In this document: positions 7,383 through 15,148 of the stretch, piece by piece
How positions within the stretch are numbered: the stretch's first letter is position 1
How the letters are laid out: every line of letters starts with the position of its first letter
Assembly (NCBI GenBank): GCA_018711035.1
Contig: DVIU01000281.1
Coordinates: 1-42,809 of the forward strand
DNA: 42,809 bases
Source: Candidatus Scatousia excrementigallinarum
GTDB lineage: Bacteria; Cyanobacteriota; Vampirovibrionia; Gastranaerophilales; Gastranaerophilaceae
Direction: 5' to 3'
Notes under the pieces: generated by a model
What the model saw: the letters and a program-made list of their open reading frames with translations, nothing else
Told to the model about the DNA's origin: nothing
The model's database searches: none
Made by a program: the position numbers and the translations under genes

Positions 7383-8312
7383 ATGAAAAATATTATAGTA
7401 ACAGGCGGGGCAGGTTTTATTGGGTCTCATCTTTGCGAAAAACTTTTGAATGAAGGCAATCACGTAATTTGTCTGGATAACTTTTTTACGGGTTCTAGAA
7501 AAAATATAGAACATCTTCTGGATAATAAAGAATTTGAACTTATACGGCATGATATTGTTGAACCTATATTAATTGAGGCGGATGAGATTTATAACCTTGC
7601 GTGTCCGGCAAGCCCTGTTCACTACCAGTATAATGCTATCAAAACAATAAAAACGAATGTCCTCGGTGTAACTAATATGCTTGGTCTCGCAAAACGTGCA
7701 CGTGCAAGGATTTTGCAGGCTTCTACCTCGGAAGTTTACGGCGACCCGATTGTTCACCCGCAAAGAGAGGATAACTGGGGCAATGTTAATTGTATAGGCA
7801 TAAGAAGCTGTTACGATGAGGGAAAACGTGTTGCCGAAACCTTGATGATGGATTACCACAGACAGCATAATGTTGATATAAAAATAATCAGAATATTTAA
7901 TACTTACGGCCCTCGTATGGCTGAAAATGACGGGCGTGTTGTTTCAAACTTTATAGTTCAAGCACTGAAAGGACAGGATATAACAATTTACGGCGACGGT
8001 TCGCAAACGCGTTCATTCTGCTATGTTGATGATTTGGTTCGCGGAATGATGTCACTTATGAATAAAGACGGATTCATCGGGCCTGTTAATATCGGAAACG
8101 ACGGTGAATATACGATTAAAGAGTTAGCGGAAATGATAATTGAATTAACAAATTCAAATTCAAAAATTGTCTATAAACCTCTGCCATCGGATGACCCTTG
8201 TAAACGCCGTCCGGATTTGACATTGGCACGTAAAGAGCTTGGCTATGAACCGACCGTTCATGTACGTGACGGGTTGAAGAAGACTATTGAGTATTTCACA
8301 TCAACTTTGTAA
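7383..8312 (+). CDS. UDP-glucuronate decarboxylase (UDP-xylose synthase family)
   Basis: 309 aa NAD-dependent short-chain dehydrogenase/epimerase. Converts UDP-glucuronate to UDP-xylose for surface polysaccharide or glycan synthesis. Seen: N-terminal Rossmann [22 protein letters not shown], catalytic YDEGKR (YxxxK), FNTYGPRM, and [15 protein letters not shown], which together are typical of the UXS branch. I start at 7383, where GAGGAG precedes [11 protein letters not shown]; an in-frame ATG at 7350 would add 11 residues and lies inside the pgk terminator. A TGGTATGAT extended -10 at about 7352-7360 could drive it. The 3' end overlaps the convergent small gene by 17 bp. Specificity within the epimerase family is very likely but not proven. 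Confidence 0.9.
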   Translation: MKNIIVTGGAGFIGSHLCEKLLNEGNHVICLDNFFTGSRKNIEHLLDNKEFELIRHDIVEPILIEADEIYNLACPASPVHYQYNAIKTIKTNVLGVTNMLGLAKRARARILQASTSEVYGDPIVHPQREDNWGNVNCIGIRSCYDEGKRVAETLMMDYHRQHNVDIKIIRIFNTYGPRMAENDGRVVSNFIVQALKGQDITIYGDGSQTRSFCYVDDLVRGMMSLMNKDGFIGPVNIGNDGEYTIKELAEMIIELTNSNSKIVYKPLPSDDPCKRRPDLTLARKELGYEPTVHVRDGLKKTIEYFTSTL

Positions 8313-8487
8313 TATTGCAGATATGATTTTCGAGAAGTTCGACGAGCATTAAGTAAGGAAAGACATTCACCTTGCCGTCAAGTTCTTTGAGCGAAAAGGA
8401 ATCTTTCAAGAGGATTTGAATATTCTGGATATCGCAAATTTCTGATGAGATGATTTTTAGTTTTTCGTCGGGTGTGAGGTCGTCCAT
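8296..8487 (-). CDS. Small helical protein, divergent partner of HTH gene
   Basis: 63 aa, not recognised. Acidic and predicted all-helical ([27 protein letters not shown]...[21 protein letters not shown]). AAGGAG lies 7 nt before the ATG. It is divergent from the HTH gene at 8603, with palindromes between them. The same arrangement recurs at 24494/24795 with a protein of similar size and helical profile. It may be a regulator partner, an antitoxin or a toxin; the sequence does not decide. Confidence 0.6.
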   Translation of the reverse strand: MDDLTPDEKLKIISSEICDIQNIQILLKDSFSLKELDGKVNVFPYLMLVELLENHICNITKLM

Positions 8488-8510
8488 AAATACTCCTTAA
8501 TGTTTAATGT

Positions 8511-8538
8511 AAAATATTGTATTTATATGCAATATTTT
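8511..8538. promoter_or_regulatory. Palindromic operator candidate
   Basis: AAAATATTG (8511-8519) / CAATATTTT (8530-8538), a perfect 9-bp inverted repeat with a 10-bp centre, plus a further half-site CAATATTT at 8571-8578. It lies between the divergent genes. Autoregulation by the HTH protein is inferred. Confidence 0.5.
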
Positions 8539-8590
8539 GTATCTATAATAACATTATTGAATATAAATGTCAATATTTAATAAAATTTTG

Positions 8591-8596
8591 TATAAT
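8591..8596 (+). promoter_or_regulatory. -10 box of a probable leaderless HTH transcript
   Basis: TATAAT ends 6 nt before the ATG at 8603, so transcription should start at or beside the start codon. No Shine-Dalgarno is present. Confidence 0.6.
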
Positions 8597-8602
8597 TAAT
8601 TT

Positions 8603-8812
8603 ATGGGAATAAATGAAGATTTAAGAATTATTTTATTAAAAGAGTGCTTGACTATTAAGAAGTTGGCTGAGAAAGCGAGCAAACAGTCCGGTAAGCAAAT
8701 AAAGCCGGAAAGCCTTGTACGTAAGTTAAATAATGGTACAATGCAGTACGATGAAGCGCAGTTCTACGGCGATGTTCTCGGATATGACTTACAGTTTGTC
8801 AAAAGACAGTAG
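8603..8812 (+). CDS. Small XRE-like helix-turn-helix protein
   Basis: 69 aa. The pattern MGINEDLRIILLKECLTIKKLAEKAS...ESLVRKLNNGTMQYDEAQFYGDVLGYDL fits a short one-domain HTH (LTIKKLAEKAS first helices, recognition helix around SLVRKLNNG, final DEAQFYGDVLGY) like the small regulators common in gut Firmicutes and related taxa. The paralogue at 24795 shares the layout (MTLTKLAKLLEERTGKHYTLASLTSKM...LYEAYLIADILDYKIKF). It probably binds the palindromes just upstream, which would make the module self-regulated. No ligand or enzyme domain is present. Confidence 0.72.
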   Translation: MGINEDLRIILLKECLTIKKLAEKASKQSGKQIKPESLVRKLNNGTMQYDEAQFYGDVLGYDLQFVKRQ

Positions 8813-8827
8813 CCTTGCCTTACCCCC

Positions 8828-8856
8828 TTGCAAAACTCTCGAAAAAATACTATAAT
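8828..8856 (+). promoter_or_regulatory. Promoter of the alcohol dehydrogenase gene
   Basis: -35 TTGCAA (8828-8833), 17-bp spacer, -10 TATAAT (8851-8856). The leader then contains CTGTGA...TCACAG (about 8866-8891), a possible stem-loop before the GAAAGGAG ribosome site. Confidence 0.8.
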
Positions 8857-8917
8857 AGCCATGTCCTGTGAGGGTTAAGGCCTTGTCACAGAGTAGATTA
8901 GAAAGGAGAGTTTTTCT

Positions 8918-10126
8918 ATGTGGGAAAAGGATATTAACATTAACGAGATTAAAGAAATCCGCACCAGAACAACCGTTTATTTCGGTGTTGGTGCTATTAA
9001 AAAAATCGACGACATTGCAAAAGTTTTGAAAGATAAAGGCATTGATAAAGTTATCGTAATGTCAGGCCGCAACGCTTATAAAGCAACAGGGGCATGGGAT
9101 TACGTAGAAAAAGCATTGAAAGACCACGGCATCGGCTACGTCAATTATGATCAGGTTACGCCAAACCCTACTACAGTCCATGTAAATGAAGCCGCTAAAA
9201 TGGCAAGAGATTTCGGGGCAAAAGCTGTTATCGCAATAGGCGGAGGCTCACCTACAGACGCAGGTAAATCTGTTGCAATCTTGCTGGAATATCCTGATAA
9301 AACCGCTGAAAATATTTACGATTTTGAATTTGCACCGGAAAAAGCCGCTCCGATTGTGTCAATCAACCTGACTCACGGAACAGGCACTGAAACAAACAGA
9401 TTTGCGGTTGTAACTAACCTTGAAAAGAACTTTAAACCTGCAATCGCTTACGATTGTATTTATCCGATGTTTGCAATTGACGACCCTCAGTTGATGACAA
9501 AATTGTCGCCAAAACAAACAAGATACGTTTCAATTGACGCGGTTAACCACGTTGTGGAAGCGGCAACTTCTGCTGTTGCTTCTCCGTATTCTATTTCGTT
9601 AGCAAAACAGGTTATTGAGCTTGTTGCAAAATACTTGCCTAAAGCAATTGAAAATCCGGATGATTTGGAAGCAAGATATTTCCTTGCCTATGCTGCAATG
9701 ATGGGCGGCGTAAGCTTTGATAACGGTCTGCTTCACTACACACATGCCCTTGAACATCCTTTGAGCGCAGTTAAACCTGAACTTTCACACGGTTTGGGAC
9801 TTGCAATTTTGCTGCCTGCCGTTATTAAAACTATTTACAAAGACAGACCGCATGTGCTTGCAGATATTCTTGCACCGATTGCACCTGGCTTGAAAGGCGA
9901 GGCTTCGGAAGCTGAAAAGGCTGCAAAAGATGTTCAAAACTGGCTCGTATCGGTTGGAGTTCCTGAAAAATTGGAAGACGAAGGCTTCACGGAAGCTGAT
10001 GTTGATAAGCTTACCGGTCTTGTATATACAACACCGTCACTCGGCGGGCTTATTGATATAGGGCCGTCGGGTAACGGGCGTGATGTGGTTGAGGCTATTT
10101 ACAGAGACTCAATCAAACCGTTGTAA
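8918..10126 (+). CDS. Iron-containing (group III) alcohol dehydrogenase
   Basis: 402 aa. NAD(P)-dependent interconversion of alcohols and aldehydes, or of a related carbonyl, in fermentation. Seen: NAD site GGGSPTDAGKSVA near residue 110, LTHGTGTETNRFAVVT, and metal ligands in DAVNHVVEA (D, H), YTHALEHPL and LSHGLGLAI, which match the Asp/His/His/His set of the Fe-ADH family. Length is normal. Strong promoter, good ribosome site (GAAAGGAG) and terminator, so probably monocistronic and well expressed. The true substrate (ethanol, butanol, lactaldehyde or other) cannot be read from the sequence. Confidence 0.93.
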   Translation: MWEKDININEIKEIRTRTTVYFGVGAIKKIDDIAKVLKDKGIDKVIVMSGRNAYKATGAWDYVEKALKDHGIGYVNYDQVTPNPTTVHVNEAAKMARDFGAKAVIAIGGGSPTDAGKSVAILLEYPDKTAENIYDFEFAPEKAAPIVSINLTHGTGTETNRFAVVTNLEKNFKPAIAYDCIYPMFAIDDPQLMTKLSPKQTRYVSIDAVNHVVEAATSAVASPYSISLAKQVIELVAKYLPKAIENPDDLEARYFLAYAAMMGGVSFDNGLLHYTHALEHPLSAVKPELSHGLGLAILLPAVIKTIYKDRPHVLADILAPIAPGLKGEASEAEKAAKDVQNWLVSVGVPEKLEDEGFTEADVDKLTGLVYTTPSLGGLIDIGPSGNGRDVVEAIYRDSIKPL

Positions 10127-10141
10127 AAAGCTACCTGTAAT

Positions 10142-10178
10142 ACAGAAAAAAGCACCTCGTAAGGGGTGCTTTTTCTGT
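10142..10178 (+). terminator. Rho-independent terminator
   Basis: ACAGAAAAAAGCACC / GGGTGCTTTTTCTGT with loop TCGTAAG. The stem is symmetrical enough to work on both strands. Confidence 0.92.
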
Positions 10179-10183
10179 TTGTA

Positions 10184-10275
10184 ACGAAATGTAAATATGA
10201 ATTTAAAATAGGCTGAAACCCGCTTATAATGCCTCATAGGATAGGATAGGATAGGATGGATGGGCGTAATAGCAA
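10184..10275 (+). repeat. Duplicated 92-bp promoter/leader element, copy 1
   Basis: Matches 19150-19241 at 88 of 92 positions with no gaps. It contains -35 TTTAAA (10202-10207), 17-bp spacer, -10 TATAAT (10225-10230), and then, just after the expected transcription start, four AGGAT tandem units (10238-10257) and GGGCGTAATAGCAA. The leader to the ATG at 10353 is about 115 nt. Confidence 0.9.
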
Positions 10276-10352
10276 TAATTTCGACCGGTTTAACTTTATT
10301 AAAATGTAAGGGAAATCACATACAGTCAAGTTAAAAAAGAAAGGAAGACACT

Positions 10353-11081
10353 ATGGGGATTGGAAGAATTATGGCTAAGGCCTTTAGTTATGTTGCAAAA
10401 TCAGGTAAAAGCACTGTTACGCAAAATGCGGGAAAAGTTTTGAATGCAGGTTCAAGGAATACGGCACCGTCAATTTTGAGTAAAGTTGAAACAAACACGG
10501 CAAACAGAATTTTGCATATGCAGGACGCGAAAGCCGCATTTACACCTTATGCCACAAAGGTTACTAAAACAAATGTTCCGACACAACAATATTTGGATGA
10601 AATGCTCGGGGCCGCAAAAGTTGATGCCTTGAAGGCTGAGGGGATTTATAACAGAACAGCAGCGGCAGACGCGCTTGCGGCATTTAAACATGAACCTTTG
10701 ACATCACAGAGCGGCAAATTATTAAAAGGCGGCAAATTGGGCGTGACATCGACACCTACACAACAATATATTGATAATATGCTGGGAATCGGTAAAGTCG
10801 ACGCGTTGAAAGCCTACGAAGAAGGCGGCCGCGGAACTCTTTCTATCCTGAAACAGCGTGAAGCCGCACGCGAAGCGTTCACAAACGGAGGTAAAGTTTT
10901 ATATCACAGTGAGCTAAAACCATACGGCAAGGTTAAAGACGTAACTTTTGCAAATATTCTTGGTGCAAAAAAGCCTATGAAGTTTGTTGATGCGACATTT
11001 GACAAGTTGATTTCAAAGCCTGCTCCTGCAAAGATGGTTTTTGAGAAATCACTACTTAAAAATATAAAAGACGCCCTTTAA
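10353..11081 (+). CDS. Unknown protein with an internal duplication
   Basis: 242 aa, unrecognised. Basic, with Ala, Lys and Thr common; no signal peptide or membrane helix. It contains an internal repeat: PTQQYLDEMLGAAKVDALKA (about 76-95) and PTQQYIDNMLGIGKVDALKA (about 136-155), about 60 residues apart. The rest is low-similarity linker. AAAGGAAG precedes the ATG. Its promoter is a near-identical copy of the one upstream of the unknown gene at 19317, and both products start MGI, so the two genes are probably co-regulated although their proteins do not look related. A structural or surface-associated role is possible but unsupported. Confidence 0.75.
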   Translation: MGIGRIMAKAFSYVAKSGKSTVTQNAGKVLNAGSRNTAPSILSKVETNTANRILHMQDAKAAFTPYATKVTKTNVPTQQYLDEMLGAAKVDALKAEGIYNRTAAADALAAFKHEPLTSQSGKLLKGGKLGVTSTPTQQYIDNMLGIGKVDALKAYEEGGRGTLSILKQREAAREAFTNGGKVLYHSELKPYGKVKDVTFANILGAKKPMKFVDATFDKLISKPAPAKMVFEKSLLKNIKDAL

Positions 11082-11099
11082 CAGGGCGTCTTTTTTTTT
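11067..11099 (+). terminator. Terminator containing the stop codon
   Basis: GACGCCCT / AGGGCGTC with loop TTAAC, then nine Ts. The TAA stop of the upstream gene is in the loop. The A-rich 5' flank may also let it act for the convergent tpiA. Confidence 0.92.
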
Positions 11100-11111
11100 G
11101 TATGTAAAAAC

Positions 11112-11915
11112 TTATACGTTGCAAGTTACTGCTGACATTGTATTCGCGATAATTTCGTTGAAGCTTTCAGCTTTTAATGAAGCACCGCCTACCAATGCGC
11201 CGTCAATGTCAGATTTAGACATTTGTTCAGCGATTGTGGAAGGTTTAACAGAGCCGCCGTAGAGGATTCTGATAGAATCAGCAGCTTCAGTGCCTGCAAC
11301 TTCTTTAACAACGTTTCTAATCATAGCGATAACTCTGTTAGCTTCGTCGGAATCACAGGTTTTCCCTGTACCGATAGCCCAGATAGGTTCGTAAGCGATA
11401 ACAGATTTAGCAACATCTTCAGAAGAAATACCTTCGAGAGCGGCTTTGATTTGTCCGGCGATCCAAGAATCTGTAACGCCTTCTTCTCTTTGTTCAAGAG
11501 TTTCGCCGCAACAGATGATAGGGATTAAACCTTCAGCGAGGATTGCTTTAGCTTTTTTGTTAATCATGACGTCGGTTTCAGAGAAGTACTGTCTTCTTTC
11601 GGAGTGGCCGATGATAACGTATTCGCAGCCGGCGTCTTTGAGCATTTCAACTGAAATTTCGCCGGTGTAAGCACCTGATTTTTCCCAGTGGCAATTTTGT
11701 CCTGCGATAGAGATTTTGTTGCCGCCGCAGCCGCAGTTGCATCTAACAGATTCAACAGCACAAAGTGAAGTGAACACAGGGGCAATAACAACTGTAGGCA
11801 ATTCTTTAGCGGTGTAATCTTTAACGAAATCTTTAACACCTTCAAAAACGGATTTAGCTTCGGATTGAAGCAGGTTCATTTTCCAGTTACCGGCGATAAT
11901 AGGTTTTCTTGACAT
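11112..11915 (-). CDS. tpiA: Triosephosphate isomerase
   Basis: 267 aa. Interconverts dihydroxyacetone phosphate and glyceraldehyde 3-phosphate. Seen: N-terminal AGNWKMN (catalytic Lys), [11 protein letters not shown] (catalytic His), [15 protein letters not shown] (catalytic Glu and loop 6), and LYGGSVKPS...[10 protein letters not shown] (phosphate grip). I place the start at 11915 after AAGGAGAG; an upstream in-frame ATG at 11939 would add MTKKRREI and has no ribosome site. Oddity: a Cys/Gly-rich insertion CNCGCGGNK between strands 2 and 3 (VESVR...[10 protein letters not shown]), where most TPIs have a short loop. Convergent with the unknown gene at 10353. Confidence 0.97.
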   Translation of the reverse strand: MSRKPIIAGNWKMNLLQSEAKSVFEGVKDFVKDYTAKELPTVVIAPVFTSLCAVESVRCNCGCGGNKISIAGQNCHWEKSGAYTGEISVEMLKDAGCEYVIIGHSERRQYFSETDVMINKKAKAILAEGLIPIICCGETLEQREEGVTDSWIAGQIKAALEGISSEDVAKSVIAYEPIWAIGTGKTCDSDEANRVIAMIRNVVKEVAGTEAADSIRILYGGSVKPSTIAEQMSKSDIDGALVGGASLKAESFNEIIANTMSAVTCNV

Positions 11916-11971
11916 AATTTCTCTCCTTTTTTTAGTCACAGATACTTGTATTATATGACAAAAAACTATAA

Positions 11972-12193
11972 TTACAAACGGAAATTTACCAACTCAGAAA
12001 TGTCAATATTCAGTGCATTTGCAATCCTATACAGTGTCAAGAACCTAGCATTTGTCTGTCCATTTTCTATTAGGCTTAGAGAGCGCATGTTGATATTTGC
12101 CAATGATGCAACTTCTTCTTGTGAAAGATTTTTTCTTTTGCGCTCATAAATAATTTTGGTTGCAAGTTTCAATAGAATTTCATTGTCTGACAT
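11972..12193 (-). CDS. Cro/CI-family (HTH_3) transcriptional regulator
   Basis: 73 aa. A classic HTH_3 domain: [57 protein letters not shown]. No further domain. It is divergent from the unknown gene at 12285, and the intergenic region is AT-rich with TATGATA-type repeats, so it probably controls itself and that neighbour. A TATAAT (minus strand, 12200-12205) lies 6 nt before the ATG and there is no Shine-Dalgarno, so translation is probably leaderless. Confidence 0.88.
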   Translation of the reverse strand: MSDNEILLKLATKIIYERKRKNLSQEEVASLANINMRSLSLIENGQTNARFLTLYRIANALNIDISELVNFRL

Positions 12194-12199
12194 ATTGTT

Positions 12200-12205
12200 A
12201 TTATA
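12200..12205 (-). promoter_or_regulatory. -10 box of the HTH_3 gene (leaderless)
   Basis: TATAAT on the minus strand with exactly 6 nt (12194-12199) between it and the start codon. Confidence 0.6.
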
Positions 12206-12284
12206 CTAATTTGACAATTTTTTATCTATGATATATTATTGGAATATATGATAAATAAATCATAAATTATTATGTGGAGGTCAA

Positions 12285-12623
12285 ATGAACGGCACTTTTT
12301 TTAAATTCTACGATATTTACACTGAGGAAAATAAACGTTACTTTTCTGAGGAGTTCCTGAAAAATAATACATTCGATGATATTGTTCATCCAAAGTTTAA
12401 GGATTTGGGCATGCGCTTCACGGTTCTTGCAGCTAACGTTCAGCTTATTACCGATATTGTAAACAATATAAAAAATTCACCGCAAATCTACAATTCATAT
12501 TCCCGTAATGACAAGAAAAAAGTTAAGGATTTCCTTAAACAGTTTCATCAGCTTACCACCGACACTAATGTACTTCTTCTGGATTTTGTCAGCATGTCAT
12601 TATTATTAAAAGAATGGGGTTAA
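12285..12623 (+). CDS. Unknown 112-aa protein divergent from an HTH gene
   Basis: 112 aa, unrecognised. Probably soluble and mainly helical (RFTVLAANVQLITDIVNNIKN...KKVKDFLKQFHQLTTDTNVLLLDFVSMSLLLKEWG). TGGAGG sits 4-5 nt before the ATG. It is divergent from the Cro/CI gene at 11972-12193. The intergenic AT-rich repeats would be shared operators, so control by that regulator is likely. It ends 1 nt from the uvrC stop on the opposite strand. It could be the effector of a small regulatory or toxin-antitoxin-like pair, but nothing in its sequence shows an activity. Confidence 0.6.
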   Translation: MNGTFFKFYDIYTEENKRYFSEEFLKNNTFDDIVHPKFKDLGMRFTVLAANVQLITDIVNNIKNSPQIYNSYSRNDKKKVKDFLKQFHQLTTDTNVLLLDFVSMSLLLKEWG

Positions 12624-12624
12624 A

Positions 12625-14289
12625 TTATTTCCCCTTTTTTATGGCTTTTGAGCGCAGGTCTCTGTGATACGTTATCGCAAATCTGTGAGCCTCGTCGCGG
12701 ATTCGCTGAAACAGGAATAATGCACCCGAATCGCGCGGAAGGATTACAGGTTCGGACTTGTGCGGAAGAAAAACTTCCTCGTTGCGTTTTGCCAGACTCA
12801 CGACATCTATGTCTTTCACTCCTAGACCTTCGATAATCTCCATTACGCTCGACAACTGCCCTTTGCCTCCGTCTATTATCATCAAATCTGGCTTTTCCCA
12901 TTTTTTCTCGCCGAGGTGCGAAATTCTGCGCGTCAAAACTTCCTTCATTGACTGGAAATCATCAGGCTTGCCTTCTGTTGTCCGCACTTTGAACTTTCTG
13001 TATTCTGATTTTTTCGGCAATCCGTTTATGAAAACTACCATTGACGCAACGGTATTTGTTCCCTGTATGTGCGAAATATCATAGCATTCCATTCTGTGCG
13101 GAAAGTTTCGGAGGTATAATTTTTCCGCCAGATAAGCGCCTATTTCGTTGAAATCCTCGTTGATTTTAACCATTTTCTTAATTTTGGCATTATCAAGCAC
13201 TACGCGCGCATTTTTATCCGCAAGCATTTGTAATTCTTTACCCTGTGCGGATTTTCCGTAACTGATTTTTACCTTCTTGTGTGCGATTATTTCCAGCCAT
13301 TCCTCGTAAAGTGCTTTCTCTCCAACATTTTCCAGCTCGTTCGATACTATTTTATCCGGAAATTCCAGTTGCAGTGTATTGTAATACTCCTTAAAGAAGG
13401 TTGCGAAAAATTCGGTCTTATCTTCTTCCTCAACCTCATAAACAAAATCCTTCTTATCAATCAGTCGGCCTTCGCGTATCATTAGGATTACGATTGCAAA
13501 AATTCCGTCCTCATTGAGCATGGAAATTATATCCTCATTGAGTTTTGTATTTTCGTAAACAACTTTTTGTTTCTCAAGCGTCTTTTTCAAATCGTTATAA
13601 CTGTCGCGAAGCCTTGCCGCTTTTTCAAACTGTTCGGACGCCGCGTATTTTTGCATTTGTTCCATAAGCTGAGCCATAAGTTCTGACTGTTTTCCCGCAA
13701 GGAAAAGCTCCGCCTGTTTAACAAGGTTTTTGTACTCCTCGCTTGTAACCTTATTCTGGCACGGTGCCATACAGCGGCCTATCTGATAATAAAGACACGG
13801 CCTGTCTTTGAATTTCGGGGTTTTGCACTGTTTCAGAGGAAAAATCTTTTTCAAAAAATCAAGCGTTGAATACATTGCCCTAACATCCGTATAAGGCCCG
13901 TAATAACGTCCTTTTTCGGGATTCATGTTCTTTTTTCTCACAACCGTTATCCGAGGAAAATCCTCATCTGTTATCAGAAAATACGGATACTTTTTGTCAT
14001 CTTTTAACAAAACATTATAACGGGGTTTGTGCTTTTTAATCAGATGACTTTCCAGAATGAGTGCCTCTACTTCCGTATTCGTAATAATATATTCCATACG
14101 CTCAATCTGCGATACAAGCACCTGAACTTTCACACTGTCGTGATGTTTCTTGTTAAAATAACTCATTACGCGGCGTTTTAAAATTTTCGCCTTGCCAACG
14201 TAAATTATCTCATTGTCCTTATTATAATATATATAACACCCCGGCAGCGACGGAAGCAGTTTTAATGTTTGTTTTAGATTCTCATTCAT
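12625..14289 (-). CDS. uvrC: Excinuclease ABC subunit UvrC, lacking the C-terminal HhH domain
   Basis: 554 aa. Makes the dual incisions in nucleotide excision repair with UvrA/UvrB. In order: GIY-YIG nuclease (LPGCYIYYNKDNEIIYVGKAKILKRR, about 13-40), a four-Cys cluster likely binding Fe-S (CKTPKF...CLYYQIGRCMAPC), a UvrB-binding UVR helix pair (about 200-240), and the RNase H-like nuclease (MECYDISHIQG...LMIIDGGKGQL...RNEEVFLP...RDEAHRFAI). It stops right after RDLRSKAIKKGK, where the family continues with two helix-hairpin-helix motifs. I place the start at 14289 (MNENLKQ); the longer frame adds 33 hydrophobic residues that do not belong. A minus-strand TATAAT 7 nt before the ATG suggests a leaderless mRNA. 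Confidence 0.93.
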   Translation of the reverse strand: MNENLKQTLKLLPSLPGCYIYYNKDNEIIYVGKAKILKRRVMSYFNKKHHDSVKVQVLVSQIERMEYIITNTEVEALILESHLIKKHKPRYNVLLKDDKKYPYFLITDEDFPRITVVRKKNMNPEKGRYYGPYTDVRAMYSTLDFLKKIFPLKQCKTPKFKDRPCLYYQIGRCMAPCQNKVTSEEYKNLVKQAELFLAGKQSELMAQLMEQMQKYAASEQFEKAARLRDSYNDLKKTLEKQKVVYENTKLNEDIISMLNEDGIFAIVILMIREGRLIDKKDFVYEVEEEDKTEFFATFFKEYYNTLQLEFPDKIVSNELENVGEKALYEEWLEIIAHKKVKISYGKSAQGKELQMLADKNARVVLDNAKIKKMVKINEDFNEIGAYLAEKLYLRNFPHRMECYDISHIQGTNTVASMVVFINGLPKKSEYRKFKVRTTEGKPDDFQSMKEVLTRRISHLGEKKWEKPDLMIIDGGKGQLSSVMEIIEGLGVKDIDVVSLAKRNEEVFLPHKSEPVILPRDSGALFLFQRIRDEAHRFAITYHRDLRSKAIKKGK

Positions 14290-14317
14290 ACTCCGAATTA
14301 TAACATATTTTTTCCTG

Positions 14318-14346
14318 TTGAAAAAGTCAGGGAAATCGTTTATAAT
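14318..14346 (+). promoter_or_regulatory. Promoter of prepilin gene 1
   Basis: -35 TTGAAA (14318-14323), exactly 17 bp, -10 TATAAT (14341-14346); AGGAGG at 14361-14366 and ATG at 14372. A strong promoter for a gene whose frame is broken as sequenced. Confidence 0.85.
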
Positions 14347-14371
14347 AGTTATAAATATAAAGGAGGATATT

Positions 14372-15122
14372 ATGCAAAAAGCTGACATAGTAAGGATTTC
14401 GGGGGGGGGGGCAGCGTAGAACCCTTATAGGAAAAGGTTTTACATTAGCAGAGGTCTTAATTACCTTAGGGATTATAGGCGTTGTCGCGGCAATGACTCT
14501 GCCTTCTCTCATAAACAACACAAAAGGCAAAGAGCTTGAAGCCCGATATAAAAAGGCTTATTCGATTATTACTCAAGCTGTAAACAGAATGAATGCCGAA
14601 CAAGGATTTATTGCCAACTGGTCAAGTTATACGGCTTGTACTGATGAATTTGCCGAAGTTTTCAACAAATACTTTATAATGGCTGTAAATTGCGGGAAAG
14701 CCGGTTGTTCGACTTTTAATGATGATGACGGAAATTATTTGACAAACTATAAGTCTTATACGGGAAAAACCGCTTCTGCTATTTGGTTTGACGACGGGCA
14801 GTTTGTTGTTGCAGATTCTATGTTTATTTCTATCAATCATTGCACAAAATCCAATAAAATTCTTATCAGTGTTGATATTAACGGGAAAGATAAAAACCCG
14901 AACAGATACGGGCAGGACTTCTTTGTATTCCAAATTCAGGATGATGGAAAGGTGCTTCCAATGGGCGCAAAAGGTACATCTGCCGGTGGTGCAGGCTTTG
15001 ACAGCTCTAAACAAAGTGCGGATGATTTCTGTAATAACACATCCACAAGCACTTTAAATGGTTTTACATGTGCATACAAGGCTTCTACAGATAAATCGTT
15101 TTTTTCCAATCTTCCTAAATAA
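14372..15122 (+). CDS. Type IV prepilin-like protein 1, frame interrupted by an 11-G run
   Basis: The ATG at 14372 (AGGAGG, strong promoter) reads MQKADIVRISGGGG..., then meets 11 Gs and runs to a stop (TAG) at 14429. With 10 Gs (or 13) the frame joins the long downstream frame: MQKADIVRISGGGQRRTLIGKG then FTLAEVLITLGIIGVVAAMTLP, a textbook prepilin leader (Gly at -1, Phe +1, Glu +5) and N-terminal helix. The total would be 249 aa. The globular part carries ISVDINGKDKNPNRYGQDFFVF, shared with the second prepilin at 20989. Product: a pilin or pseudopilin for a type IV pilus or type II-like secretion apparatus. The interruption is either phase variation or a sequencing error in the homopolymer. 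Confidence 0.85.
14401..14411. repeat. 11-G homopolymer in prepilin gene 1
   Basis: Eleven consecutive Gs at codon 10 of the leader; 10 or 13 Gs would restore the frame. Candidate contingency (slipped-strand) tract. Confidence 0.9.
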
Positions 15123-15148
15123 AAAACAGGCACAATGCCTGTTTTTTA
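15121..15148. terminator. Bidirectional terminator
   Basis: AAAAAACAGGCA / TGCCTGTTTTTT with a 3-nt loop, between prepilin gene 1 and the convergent Skp-like gene. Confidence 0.92.

Noticed and set aside
10238-10257. CRISPR-like or VNTR array
   Set aside because: Units are only 5 bp, directly adjacent, without spacers; treated as a tandem repeat in the leader.
12620-12901. Arg-rich 93-aa frame on the minus strand
   Set aside because: Out-of-frame reading of the 3' end of uvrC.
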